DNA of 49,684 nucleotides from Candidatus Cloacimonadota bacterium (GTDB taxonomy: Bacteria; Cloacimonadota; Cloacimonadia; Cloacimonadales; Cloacimonadaceae), in NCBI GenBank assembly GCA_028681035.1, contig JAQUJJ010000006.1, forward strand, positions 1 through 49,684, in the 5' to 3' direction. Both the position numbers and the translations under genes were made by a program. Shown in pieces: positions 34,353 through 44,059 of the stretch. Under the pieces are notes generated by a model. That model had not been told where the DNA came from and searched no databases. It saw nothing but the letters and a program-made list of their open reading frames with translations. The stretch's first letter is position 1, and each line of letters starts with the position of its first letter.

Positions 34353-37300
34353 TTACTTGATTAGCGCAAGTTTTCCGCGCTTAATCTTGCCATCCATCTC
34401 GATAACATAGAAATAGATACCAGAGGACACGGGTCTGCCATCGTTATTCTTAAGATCCCATCTCCAGGTAACGTTATTGTTGATGTTGCTAAAGGGACCA
34501 ATATCACTGCGATATACCAAATCTCCACCGTTGCTATAGATGGCTATCTTACCCGGCTTACCGGTGGGGAACTTAACAAAGGTGGCGTTCTGAATGTGTT
34601 TAGGCGTGATAGGATTTGGGAAAACCGTAACTTGGTCTAAATCTCCGATATCGTTTAAGCCAAACCTTGCCAGTTTATATAGCGGAGATATGGTGTTTCC
34701 AGCCAAATCCTCTAGGTTGTTTGTTTCTATGTAATAAGACTGGTTGGATGCACTTATATCATGAGCAAAATACAGGCTAATTGTATCATCTGCCAGCACT
34801 GCGGAATCAATACTATTATCCGGATCGGACAAGGGGCAGGTAAGCACGAAATTGGGAAGATAGTTCACGGGTGCGAGTGCCATATCTTCGCTATACTTGA
34901 TGCTGATGCCTTTCTTGTTCTGCAAAACGTTAACGGATACCAGCATTGGGGCGATAGTATCGGGAACATAGGGGAAGGTGTAAACATTTTGGATAGATTG
35001 AACTCCTGAGATACCACTAATATTGCGTAATTCCAACACAAATGGTGTGTTTATCACGGGGAAGGAATCTCGGAAACGTAGCTGAACCCCACGCTGACTA
35101 GCTACGCTATTCACTGAAAGAGGAGTTCCCATGCCGTTGCTAAGAATGTAACAACTGGCATTCATGGCACTGGATGGTAAAACTTGATTGAACAATAAGC
35201 GGAGCTCATTAGTCCCCACGAATTGGATGTCGGTAGTAATGTCCTCAATAATGGGAGGTTCTAAAGGAATCCCCTGCGCCCACATGCTGCTATTGCTTTC
35301 GGAAGGGTTATAGGAAGGGTTTATGGCAGCAACGGCATATTGGTAGCTGCTGCCGGTGATTAAGTCGGAATCTGTAAAAGAGGTGTTTCCACTAAGATCA
35401 GTGTAAGTAATCTCATCGTTCTCGTCTTTCCGGTAAAGTCGGTAAGTCGGCGCACCATTGGGTATCCAGCTTATTTGTATCGAGTTTTCATCCATTGGTT
35501 TCACTATTAGGTTTGCAGGGGTTGGAGGACCTGTAAAAGGAACTTGCGGATTCCACTGCACTGCCACTGTGCTATCTGCCGAAACGCTGGCATTGGCAAG
35601 TATATGAGATATCCCATCGTTATCTGTCCAGGCGGTTACCTGATAATTGCGGAAACTATCGCCATGAAACTTGGGGACAAACTTGCCATTCTCGTAGCTA
35701 ATCACATACAGATTTGGGGCAAGGGCAAGGATAAGCTCTGCCTTGCCATCGTTATTAAGGTCTTTGGCAGTAATGGAATTTTGAGACAGAACTTCATTGA
35801 ACATAATGCTGCCCATGCTGCTGTAGCTGTTGTTGGCGGCGCGCTTGAAGCCCTCAAAATACCAGAAGGTAAGATTGGGATTGGTTACGCTGGTGTTATA
35901 GCCACCCACAAAAAAATCCTTCTGCCCATCACCATTAAAATCGCCTATGGCAAGAGTATTGGTGTTGGCTACAGGAAGCCTCTTTGTCCAGCGCATTTCC
36001 TGCACATTTGCATTCACAATCTCATAAACCATGATGTTGCCATAGGTATCTGCACATAATATGTCCGGAGTTGTATCCCCATCCAGGTTATCCACCAACA
36101 CTGTAGGAACAAAGGTTTTCCTTAGTTTCTGCTGTCCAGCGGGAATGTTGCTAATAGTATTCATTTGGATTAATGCTTTACCGTTGCTGCTGGTTTTATA
36201 GGCTTGGATAACCCGCTCATTAGGCAGGTTCTTAACGACAAGCAGCTCTTCCCTGGGGTCAGTGTCGTAACTGGCGATAATTCCTCCAGAAATACCTGTA
36301 CCAGTCCAAATGAGGCTGTCTGCATTGGGATACACATCGTCCAAGGCACTGTCCCATAAATAGCCAGTATCACCTTTTATAAGCAGCAGTTCGGTTCCGG
36401 TATTCAAAGTGTTTCCGATGGAAAGGGGCCAGAATGAATCGTTAAAAGAGTGGGTGGTGATATGCCCCCCTGGCTGGGGTTCATAAGCTTTTACGGGTCC
36501 ATATCCGCTGGCAGGCATATCCATGGCAATGTATTCCAAGCTGCCATCTCCGTTAAAGTCTTTCATTTTGGTAAGGGGACGGCGTGCAGTACCGATTACT
36601 TGCTTTTCGTAACCATAGGAGGGTATTAGCTCGTAATTAATGTTCAGGAAGTTCGTATATGTGTCTGTTTCTGATGATACATTTGCCATATTAGTGGCGA
36701 TAATTTTGATGTCGATTGCGCCTTGCGGGATATCGGTGGGAACAGCCCATACTTGCACGGAATCTTGCGTTGTGGAGTAAACACTATGCTCGCTTCCATC
36801 TGAGGAGGTGATGACAAGTTCGGTACGTACGGGTTCGTTGTATAGAGCAGAAATAAAATAGCGAAGGTTTTGCTTGTCATATCGCTTGAATCCACCCAAG
36901 CTTTCCAGCTTTAACACGGGGGGAGTGCGGTCAACAATAATCGTACGGTAATAATTGTATTTTAGTTGGCTGTTTCGGATTTTTTCGTATTGAAGGCGAA
37001 CAAGATATGTCCCTTCTGCCATATAGGAGGGGATGTTGAAGGTGCCTAAAACTCCGTTATGCACAGGCGTGTAATAGAATTCGGGATAGGGGTTGCTGGT
37101 GCTAATATCGTACCAGCCATGCACATTAGGATCGCTAAGGTTGGAATAACACAGCGAGTAACGCATGAAATCCTCGCCGTAAACAGAGCCGATAATAGGG
37201 ACAGTTCCGCTTACTCCCAATTGGTCAAGCGGGCTGGTAATATCCACAAAGGGGGGATCAAGGTTATCCAGCAGCTTCTTGGTATCCAGCAAGCCATGCC

Positions 37301-38561
37301 CTGTTTTAGCATCAAAACCTAAGGGAGGAAGATCTTCCGTGGAGGTTAGCAGCCGTGAGCGCACTTCCTGAGGGCTAAGTCCCGGTTGTAAGCTTAGCAA
37401 CAAAGCAACGCTACCAGTTACAAAAGGGGCACTCATGGAGGTCCCATCTTGGTAGAAATACTGTTCATCGCCTTCAAGCTTGTAGGTGGAGAGGACATGT
37501 TCGCCCACTGCTACCAGATCGAGATCCACACCATAACTTGAAAAACCAGAAATCTGCTTGGCAGCATTAACGGAACCAACGGAGATTACGCAGGAAAGCT
37601 TGGCGGGATAGCTTAGCACCGCACCTGGTTCGTTACCAGCAGAGGCAATAAGTGTTACGCCCTTGGCATAGGCATACTCACAGGCATCGGAGATAACTGG
37701 TGAGTAGTTTGGGTCTCCCCAGCTCATGTTTATTACATTGCAACCGTTATCGGCGGCATAAATTATGGCAGCAGCAGCATCGTCATCCTGAAGGAAACCT
37801 GTACCGGAAGTGGTTCTAAAGCCTGCTCGTAGCGGCATTATGGATACATTCCAGCATGCTCCGGCTACGCCAATGCCATTGTTCCCTACAGCTCCGATAA
37901 TGCCTGCAACGTGCGTGCCGTGAAAGTTTTCGTCCTCCACATCGTTATCCTGCCCGATATAATCGCCCAAGGCTGTATCGGACATTTCTGGGGCATCGAC
38001 AAAGTCCCACCCGCACCAATCGTCAATATAGCCGTTATTGTCGTCATCTATGCCGTTATCAGGTATTTCATTGGGATTTATGTAGATGTTATCGTGTAAA
38101 TCAGGGTGGTTAACCAGAACACCAGAATCTATGATACCCACCTTTATCAGGTGGCTGCCGGTAGTATAGTTCCATGCTTCGGGGAGCTTGCTTACATAGC
38201 TTGATTGCAAGCCATAGTATAAATCGTTGGGGGTGCTGTGCAGTTTGTTAAGATAGTTTGGCTGCACATATTCTATGCCGGGAAAACTTAAGGTACTTAA
38301 ACTTGCTTTATCTGGCTGGCGGGAAATGTTAGCAGTGTAATAGCGAGCACCGGGCATCCCTTTAATAGGGTTTATTGCCTTCAAGCCCTGTGTGCTTAAG
38401 TAGCTATCAAAGCTGCTAAGACCTGTTTTGCCAGCCCGAACTTGAATGGGAGCAGTGGTTTTGAAGATAAGCTGACCGGGCGTTTCAAGTGCCCACACTG
38501 CTGAAACTGAAATCATAAGTGTAAATAGGATAATGAAGAAGAGGATGTTACGCATAGACAT
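34353..38561 (-). CDS. Large secreted S8 subtilase with FG-GAP-like, FnIII and sorting domains
   Basis: The product is 1402 residues. Signal peptide ~1-25; prodomain-like segment to ~110; S8 catalytic domain ~125-420 with D145 ('VGIIDSGVLVNHPDL'), H214 ('NFHGTHVAGI'), N310 and S375 ('DGTSMSAPFVTGS'), all intact. Then come Ig-like regions, four FG-GAP-type calcium sites ('DFNGDGSLEY', 'NLDGDTTPDI', 'DFNGDGQKDF', 'DLNNDGKAEL'), a fibronectin III domain near 1045-1130, and a C-terminal sorting domain ('VTVFPNPITP', 'SSGIYFYVIEMDG'). It should be a surface protease that breaks down external protein. Its start overlaps the PorV/PorQ-like stop by one base. Confidence 0.93.
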   Translation of the reverse strand: MSMRNILFFIILFTLMISVSAVWALETPGQLIFKTTAPIQVRAGKTGLSSFDSYLSTQGLKAINPIKGMPGARYYTANISRQPDKASLSTLSFPGIEYVQPNYLNKLHSTPNDLYYGLQSSYVSKLPEAWNYTTGSHLIKVGIIDSGVLVNHPDLHDNIYINPNEIPDNGIDDDNNGYIDDWCGWDFVDAPEMSDTALGDYIGQDNDVEDENFHGTHVAGIIGAVGNNGIGVAGACWNVSIMPLRAGFRTTSGTGFLQDDDAAAAIIYAADNGCNVINMSWGDPNYSPVISDACEYAYAKGVTLIASAGNEPGAVLSYPAKLSCVISVGSVNAAKQISGFSSYGVDLDLVAVGEHVLSTYKLEGDEQYFYQDGTSMSAPFVTGSVALLLSLQPGLSPQEVRSRLLTSTEDLPPLGFDAKTGHGLLDTKKLLDNLDPPFVDITSPLDQLGVSGTVPIIGSVYGEDFMRYSLCYSNLSDPNVHGWYDISTSNPYPEFYYTPVHNGVLGTFNIPSYMAEGTYLVRLQYEKIRNSQLKYNYYRTIIVDRTPPVLKLESLGGFKRYDKQNLRYFISALYNEPVRTELVITSSDGSEHSVYSTTQDSVQVWAVPTDIPQGAIDIKIIATNMANVSSETDTYTNFLNINYELIPSYGYEKQVIGTARRPLTKMKDFNGDGSLEYIAMDMPASGYGPVKAYEPQPGGHITTHSFNDSFWPLSIGNTLNTGTELLLIKGDTGYLWDSALDDVYPNADSLIWTGTGISGGIIASYDTDPREELLVVKNLPNERVIQAYKTSSNGKALIQMNTISNIPAGQQKLRKTFVPTVLVDNLDGDTTPDILCADTYGNIMVYEIVNANVQEMRWTKRLPVANTNTLAIGDFNGDGQKDFFVGGYNTSVTNPNLTFWYFEGFKRAANNSYSSMGSIMFNEVLSQNSITAKDLNNDGKAELILALAPNLYVISYENGKFVPKFHGDSFRNYQVTAWTDNDGISHILANASVSADSTVAVQWNPQVPFTGPPTPANLIVKPMDENSIQISWIPNGAPTYRLYRKDENDEITYTDLSGNTSFTDSDLITGSSYQYAVAAINPSYNPSESNSSMWAQGIPLEPPIIEDITTDIQFVGTNELRLLFNQVLPSSAMNASCYILSNGMGTPLSVNSVASQRGVQLRFRDSFPVINTPFVLELRNISGISGVQSIQNVYTFPYVPDTIAPMLVSVNVLQNKKGISIKYSEDMALAPVNYLPNFVLTCPLSDPDNSIDSAVLADDTISLYFAHDISASNQSYYIETNNLEDLAGNTISPLYKLARFGLNDIGDLDQVTVFPNPITPKHIQNATFVKFPTGKPGKIAIYSNGGDLVYRSDIGPFSNINNNVTWRWDLKNNDGRPVSSGIYFYVIEMDGKIKRGKLALIK

Positions 38562-39463
38562 TAGAATTGGTATGCCAAGCCAAAGCTGTGAACATCGTTT
38601 AAGCCGTCGGTAAAAGCTGCATAACCGTAATCCACGCGTATGCGGCGGTAGGCGATGCCAAAGCCAGCGCTTAGGTCTTCGGCTGCATAGTTTAGCTTGT
38701 ATCCGGCACGCAGGCTTAGCAGCTTGAAGAGTTCCAGCTCTGCACTTACGCTGCCCTTCGTTTCTTCGCCTGCCACTTTTATGTAGCCTAAGCCAAGCAG
38801 TAATTTGTTATCTCCCAAAGGCATTTGCTTACTTAAATCTGCTTCGATGGAAGTGGGGAAGCGCACACCATATTCGTTGGTTTTGGTTGCCTGCCCAATG
38901 TTACGAAAAGCAGCAGAAAGCTTTGTTCCTTCAAGGGGAGGAATAATGCTGAAGCCAAAATCCCCATGCGCACCAAGACTTGTGGCGGTATTCAGCTTTT
39001 GGTATAAAGCACCTACGTTAAAGCCGAAATAGAGATAAGGACTCATGCGGTAAGAATAGTTTACTAACAAGTCCACATCTAAAGGGTGATAATTGCCGAT
39101 TAAAAAGCCGGTATCATCTCGGTTTTCAATCTCGCCATAATCTAGATTGCGGAAAGCGATACCAAAGTGACTAAGCCGTTTAGCGTATGAATAGGCAAGA
39201 CAATTTGCTTGGGTATCTGCAAGCCAGGGACTGCTGGTTAACGTAATAACACGTTGGTCGGCTTCGCAAGCAGCAGCAGGTTGTAAAATGAAGGCTGCGG
39301 CATTGTAAGAATTGTGCACCCCGCGGCTTGCCATGCCAATGCTGATAGGTCCGCTGGGGACATTAAGAAACTTGTAGCCGTATAAACCTACATCACTGTC
39401 TGTATCGGCACTTAATAAGCCAATCGCCAGTAGTAGGCAGAGAATCATATAGGTGTATTTCAT
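38561..39463 (-). CDS. PorV/PorQ-like outer membrane protein
   Basis: The product is 300 residues. I chose the second in-frame Met because ACAGGAGCGCAC lies directly before it; the first Met (39478) overlaps the preceding stop and lacks a ribosome site. A signal peptide precedes 'YKFLNVPSGPISIGMASRGV', similar to the N terminus of PorV/PorQ proteins, then alternating beta strands to the terminal 'FGLAYQF'. PorV and PorQ are barrels of the type IX system that help move and process cargo. Lying between two cargo genes, it may serve them. Confidence 0.75.
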   Translation of the reverse strand: MKYTYMILCLLLAIGLLSADTDSDVGLYGYKFLNVPSGPISIGMASRGVHNSYNAAAFILQPAAACEADQRVITLTSSPWLADTQANCLAYSYAKRLSHFGIAFRNLDYGEIENRDDTGFLIGNYHPLDVDLLVNYSYRMSPYLYFGFNVGALYQKLNTATSLGAHGDFGFSIIPPLEGTKLSAAFRNIGQATKTNEYGVRFPTSIEADLSKQMPLGDNKLLLGLGYIKVAGEETKGSVSAELELFKLLSLRAGYKLNYAAEDLSAGFGIAYRRIRVDYGYAAFTDGLNDVHSFGLAYQF

Positions 39464-39474
39464 GTGCGCTCCTG

Positions 39475-42400
39475 TCATTTTTCCACGCTAAACTTTATTC
39501 GTTTGCTTTGGTCAGCAGTTTTAACTACCGCAATGTAAACTCCGCTGCTCAGTTTGTTGGCAGGGATGTTAAAGATATCCAGATTCTTAAGATAGGCTTT
39601 GGCAACGGCATCTTGACGATATACAAGGCTGCCACTGATGTCGTAAATGCTTAATTCCAAGCTCACATCACGAGTTGGCATCACATTTAGGGTTAGCTTT
39701 TGGTTGTAAATAGACTTAAGTGGGTTGGGATAAATATAAAGCTGACCCGGTACGAACAATTCCGTGCTGGAATATTGATTTGGCAGAGCAGGAGGGTCTA
39801 TGGATGCACTGCGCAGCATGTCCGCATATTCTGTGTTCCAAGCCAGAGCTGGGTTAGCTAGCGGGGTATTAGCCAAGCTGGAACGGAATACTCTGCCGTT
39901 ATCAGTAGAGCTATACAGATACCAGTTGTTTTCTGCATCCATTGCGGTAAAGGGCATACTGTGGCTGCGCTCAGCAAAAGCAACAGGATATCCGCTCTTC
40001 ATACGGTAGTCATTCTCCCACACACAAAGGCGGTTGAGGGAAAAGTTGCCCACCAATTCAGCCTTGCCATCGGCATCGATATCCATGGCATAAACTCCGG
40101 CAGCGATGTTATCTCCGCTATTGGGTAAGGACAAAGTTTCGGGGCTCATGCGTCCCCCGTGATAATCTAGCACCACATAGCTCAGGTCTCCGCCAATAAT
40201 AATATCAAGGCTGCCATTGCCATCCACATCTGCTATGGAAAGAGGTGCATAATGGCTGCTATCGCTCTCTGCAACTAGGTTGTGTACAAAGGGAAATCCA
40301 TTTACCAGTTGCAAGTTCGTATCGAACATGTACAAGCTATTACGGCACTGAACCAATAGCTCTCCTTGTTCACTGCCAGGTAGTATCGGTGCTTTGAAGA
40401 TGCCGACAATTACCGAATCTGCGGGGATGGGGATACTGCGAGCGGTTATATCCCAATTGCTCTTGTTTATATCCGAGAGCCAGTATTGGTTGCCGCTATC
40501 TTTATAAATAAGGGATAGCTTATCCCTGAAATCTACCAGATTAGAACGGATAACGCCTTGGAAGTTTATTCCGCTATGCGTCTGCGCAGCAGCTTTATCC
40601 CAAAGATATACCGTGGAAAAAGAATAGCTATCGGGATTTGCAGCATCCACATGGTTTAACGGCAATGCCAAATAGTCCCCTATGTCAACGGGGTGGCTTG
40701 CCCAATGAGCCATGTTTTGAGTAAACACATAAATCCTATTAGCTGCACTCATAGCGTACAATCTGGATAGGGTAGCGGTCTGCATGGGGATGTATAAAGT
40801 ATTGCCATCCCAAGTATAGTTTTGCACAATCGGCATTTTCCGCAGGGGGAATCCACTGACTATTTCATCATTCTCCCAAAGGTAGATTAAACCGTTTGAC
40901 ATAGGGTAGAACAGTTCGGTCTCGCCGTTGCCATCCAAATCTATAGCGGCAGCACTATAGGGATTGTTGCCCAAGTAAGCAGCCTCCAAGCTCCAACGGA
41001 AACGGGTGGAGAAGGTCATGCGATTCCCACTGGCAGAGATGTCATATATCTCCAGCGGAATGCCTCCATAGTAGCTTTCAGAAGTTGGCAGCGACAGCAA
41101 ACCATTATGATAGGGATTGCCAAAATAGTCATTATTCCCGTCGCGAAAGCTATCATAGGGACTGCCCCATTTGTAAACATCCTGTGCAGAGCTATCCATG
41201 TTTTGGGTGCCATCGGCTTCTTCTAAATCCACTCCTTTATGGCTGGCATCAGCATTAATGTGGTTCATATCGAAATTTGCTGTGAAGTTTGCGGCGATTA
41301 TGTTTTCGTCTATGTGCCAGATAAGTATGCCGGAGCCATCCTGAGGTGAGGGATAGCCGGGAGGAATCGGTCCGCCCAAACCCGGTAAAAAGAAATCCCA
41401 TTCGCTATCAGCGTAGCGATTGGTCATAAAATCAAAGTAAGGCAGCAGGGGATAATTTTGGTAGTATTCTTGCTCTCCATCCGGTAACAGTTTAAAGCTG
41501 TAACTGGGATTATTGGAGTATGGGTCTATGCTGCCATCGGGATTCTGCTGACGGTTCTCTAGCAAGAAGTATTCAGTAGCCGATATGGGCACTTTGTACA
41601 TTCGGATAGCATCGGGAGAGTGGTTTAGAAACATATCCACGGGGTTGTTCACACTGTTTTGGCTAAGCACAATAGGCTGCTCCCAACCAAGTAAATATCT
41701 GGAGTAAGCACTTAGCTGCGCTGGCACATAACCACTGCCATTCCAGACCCCTGTGCCCATCAATCCCCAGTTTCCTATTCCCTGGCTATAACCATTGCTG
41801 CTGTTATTGTCATAAAGGGTAGGCAAGCCAATGAGGTGTCCAAACTGGTGAGTAAGTACACCGTAGATGCTGAATAAGTATCCATCCGCATTTTCGTCGG
41901 GAGGAATAGGGAAATAGTCCTGAAACTCATCCTCTGGGATAATCACGATGTTTTTAAGTATCGCACCATCATTGGTAACAAGTCCGGGGTAATTGTCGTT
42001 ATTGGGATCAAAAGCAGCCTGAAGACGCCGTCTGGTAAGGAATGTGCTCCAAATGGTTCCGGTGCGGCTGCCGTCGAGATCAGATTCCTGCCCTGCACCG
42101 GCATGGAAGATTATTATCCCACCGTATTGGTTAAAGTTCACGTCATCATCTATTTGCGCTAGGAAATCTGGGATTATGTCCGGCAATCTCGCGTCTATTC
42201 TTTCGTCGGAATCTGCACCATAATAGCTGATGGGGCGGGGCATGGTGAGCACTTGGGGATACAAGGTGTAATTTAGTTCGTAGGCTCCGTGGCTGGCTTC
42301 GGCATAGAAATCCTTCAGGTGTATCATCCAACGATCGAAGAACACCGCATCATGAGGAAGGGAATCAGGGTGTGCTGCTACGCTGCGAAAGCTTTTATCG

Positions 42401-42621
42401 CTAAACTGGATGCGTAGCACCAGGATATTATTCGGAATATTGCGCATAGTTTTAGTGCTATACTCAGCCGTAAAGGGTGTGCTTTCCACTAACGTTGCTT
42501 CCCATGCACGGGGAGGGTTTTTATAGGCAGGGACGGGGGGTACTAACGCAAAAATCCCTCTGGCTAATACAGCCAGTACTGTTATGAGGAGGAGCTTGGG
42601 TACGAAACGGAAGCATGGCAT
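39475..42621 (-). CDS. M6-like metalloprotease homologue with altered active site and sorting domain
   Basis: The product is 1048 residues from the ATG at 42621, which has AAGGTGG five bases upstream; a GTG at 42630 is the alternative. After a signal peptide, the M6/immune-inhibitor-A-like domain (~55-430) has 'GVLTHQFGHLIGLPTLYD' at residues 254-271. The family motif is HEFGHxLGLPDLYD: here the catalytic Glu is Gln259 and the third-ligand Asp is Thr268, while H258 and H262 remain. FG-GAP-like repeats ('VDGNGSLDIIIGG', 'IDADGKAELVGN') and a C-terminal sorting domain ('LYIYPNPLKS') follow. Likely surface-exposed; probably not an active protease. Confidence 0.88.
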   Translation of the reverse strand: MPCFRFVPKLLLITVLAVLARGIFALVPPVPAYKNPPRAWEATLVESTPFTAEYSTKTMRNIPNNILVLRIQFSDKSFRSVAAHPDSLPHDAVFFDRWMIHLKDFYAEASHGAYELNYTLYPQVLTMPRPISYYGADSDERIDARLPDIIPDFLAQIDDDVNFNQYGGIIIFHAGAGQESDLDGSRTGTIWSTFLTRRRLQAAFDPNNDNYPGLVTNDGAILKNIVIIPEDEFQDYFPIPPDENADGYLFSIYGVLTHQFGHLIGLPTLYDNNSSNGYSQGIGNWGLMGTGVWNGSGYVPAQLSAYSRYLLGWEQPIVLSQNSVNNPVDMFLNHSPDAIRMYKVPISATEYFLLENRQQNPDGSIDPYSNNPSYSFKLLPDGEQEYYQNYPLLPYFDFMTNRYADSEWDFFLPGLGGPIPPGYPSPQDGSGILIWHIDENIIAANFTANFDMNHINADASHKGVDLEEADGTQNMDSSAQDVYKWGSPYDSFRDGNNDYFGNPYHNGLLSLPTSESYYGGIPLEIYDISASGNRMTFSTRFRWSLEAAYLGNNPYSAAAIDLDGNGETELFYPMSNGLIYLWENDEIVSGFPLRKMPIVQNYTWDGNTLYIPMQTATLSRLYAMSAANRIYVFTQNMAHWASHPVDIGDYLALPLNHVDAANPDSYSFSTVYLWDKAAAQTHSGINFQGVIRSNLVDFRDKLSLIYKDSGNQYWLSDINKSNWDITARSIPIPADSVIVGIFKAPILPGSEQGELLVQCRNSLYMFDTNLQLVNGFPFVHNLVAESDSSHYAPLSIADVDGNGSLDIIIGGDLSYVVLDYHGGRMSPETLSLPNSGDNIAAGVYAMDIDADGKAELVGNFSLNRLCVWENDYRMKSGYPVAFAERSHSMPFTAMDAENNWYLYSSTDNGRVFRSSLANTPLANPALAWNTEYADMLRSASIDPPALPNQYSSTELFVPGQLYIYPNPLKSIYNQKLTLNVMPTRDVSLELSIYDISGSLVYRQDAVAKAYLKNLDIFNIPANKLSSGVYIAVVKTADQSKRIKFSVEK

Positions 42622-42742
42622 CAAAACCACCTTATACCTTATCAGTTTTTACTGGTAAATACAAAAAGCATCCGATACAGCAGGCTTTATGCCGCACATT
42701 GGTTACAGTTCCAATAAATCTTGCCCTGCCACAGCCGTCAAT

Positions 42743-42786
42743 AAAAAACCCGCTTGAGCAGCATTTCTGCATTTCCCAAGCGAGTT
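42743..42786 (-). terminator. Intrinsic terminator of the efp transcript
   Basis: Read on the - strand, AACTCGCTTG and CAAGCGGGTT pair around a 20-base loop that has its own GCAG/CTGC pairing, and a T-run follows. It ends the efp and Cys-rich protein transcript before the M6-like gene. Confidence 0.8.
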
Positions 42787-42823
42787 CAAGGTTGCTTATT
42801 CTCCTGATATAACTCAGGAAGGC

Positions 42824-43030
42824 TTATAAGTTCTTACCCGCTAGAATGTCTGCCTCGTTGCATTTGCAAATCTTGGCATATTCTTTAGCTGGTCTCCAGC
42901 CGCCGGTCTTCTTCTGGTTTGTGATCAATTTAATTCGTTTAATTTCCGTATTACATACGGTGCAGATTACTTTTCCCTCGGTTGAGGTATCGTGTGCGAG
43001 TTTTGCTGTAAAGCTCTTTACTTTTCCCAT
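42824..43030 (-). CDS. Small Cys-rich protein, unknown function
   Basis: The product is 68 residues with CxxC (C23, C26) and CxC (C55, C57), separated by a basic segment with 'NQKKTGGWRPAKEYAK'. The layout suggests a small zinc-binding domain, possibly RNA- or ribosome-associated given the charge. I do not recognise a named family. GAGGATAAA precedes the ATG, and the gene starts 17 bases after the efp stop, so the two are co-transcribed. Confidence 0.75.
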   Translation of the reverse strand: MGKVKSFTAKLAHDTSTEGKVICTVCNTEIKRIKLITNQKKTGGWRPAKEYAKICKCNEADILAGKNL

Positions 43031-43047
43031 TTTATCCTCTTGTTTTC

Positions 43048-43608
43048 TTATGCTCTTTCTATGTATTCACCGTTGCGGGTGTCGATTTTTATCTTTTCGC
43101 CAACTTCCACGAAGAAGGGTACCATCAAGCGCAGTCCGGTATCGGTGAATGCCACTTTGCCACTGCCGGAAGCAGTGTTGCCTTTCATGTTTGGCTCGCA
43201 TTCTGCGATTACCTGAATTACGGTGGTGGGTAAATCTATGCCTAACACCTCTCCGGTGGGAGTAGTAAGCACCATAACTTCCATGTTTTCGCTAATCAGA
43301 TTTTCCTTATCGCCCAAAATGGAGGCATCCACATGCATCTGCTCATAGTTTTCACTATCCATCAGCACCAGGAATTCTTCTTCACGGTACAAGTATTCTT
43401 TCTTAGTCCTTTCCAAGCGAACTTCCACGAAGTTATCACTTTCACGGAAAGTGTTGTCCAACACTCTGCCGGTTTTCACATTTTTCAGTTTGGTGCGCAT
43501 GAAAGCGGGACCCTTGCCAGGTTTTACATGCAGGAAATCCACTATTTCGTAGAGTCCTTCTTTGAACTCGATTATCATACCGTTACGGACATCAGATATT
43601 GAAGACAT
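43048..43608 (-). CDS. efp: Elongation factor P
   Basis: The product is 186 residues with the three beta-barrel domains of EF-P. The tip loop 'HVKPGKGPAF' has K32 at the position modified in many bacteria; no epmA, ymfI or earP gene is in the window, so the modification type is unknown. 'ITNMSM'-like domain III sequence is replaced by 'GLRLMVPFFVEVGEKIKID', normal for the family. EF-P rescues ribosomes stalled at polyproline. AAGGA precedes the ATG. Confidence 0.97.
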   Translation of the reverse strand: MSSISDVRNGMIIEFKEGLYEIVDFLHVKPGKGPAFMRTKLKNVKTGRVLDNTFRESDNFVEVRLERTKKEYLYREEEFLVLMDSENYEQMHVDASILGDKENLISENMEVMVLTTPTGEVLGIDLPTTVIQVIAECEPNMKGNTASGSGKVAFTDTGLRLMVPFFVEVGEKIKIDTRNGEYIERA

Positions 43609-43802
43609 TCTTATATTCCTTGAAATTAGACTAAGTAAGCCATCTTTTTGTAAGTGGCTATTTTGGCAAGTAAAATTTATGCTAAGCTGTTACATTTGAC
43701 CAGATTTGGAGTGTTGCGCAGGACGCTGCTCCTTTGAAAAATGTAGGAATCAGTAAGGTGTCTTTTTTAACCACCGAGAACACCGAAGGCACCGAAGTAT
43801 TC

Positions 43803-44040
43803 TAAGGCAAAGAACTGAGTATTCTAAAGCCATAAACTGAGTAATATAAGGCAGAGAACTGAGTATTCTAAAGCCATAAACTGAGTAATATAAGGCAGAG
43901 AACTGAGTATTCTAAAGCCATAAACTGAGTAATATAAGGCAGAGAACTGAGCATTCTAAAGCCATAAACTGAGTAATATAAGGCAGAGAACTGAGTATTC
44001 TAAAGCCATAAACTGAGTAATATAAGGCAGAGAACTGAGA
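43803..44040. repeat. 44-bp tandem repeat, five full copies plus a part
   Basis: Copies begin at 43803, 43847, 43891, 43935 and 43979, with a partial one at 44023. Each unit is two related 22-base halves (TAAGGCAGAGAACTGAGTAT followed by TC, and TAAAGCCATAAACTGAGTAA followed by TA), so the array has a nested 22/44-base period. Copies are nearly identical, a sign of recent expansion. Frames crossing it are not genes. Confidence 0.92.
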
Positions 44041-44059
44041 GTTAATACAAAAGAGAATT

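Noticed and set aside
42615..42812. Small + strand frame upstream of efp's terminator
   Set aside because: It overlaps the M6-like start on the other strand and runs through the terminator hairpin.
43803..44040. Possible CRISPR array
   Set aside because: Units are contiguous 44-base tandem copies; there is no variable spacer between them.
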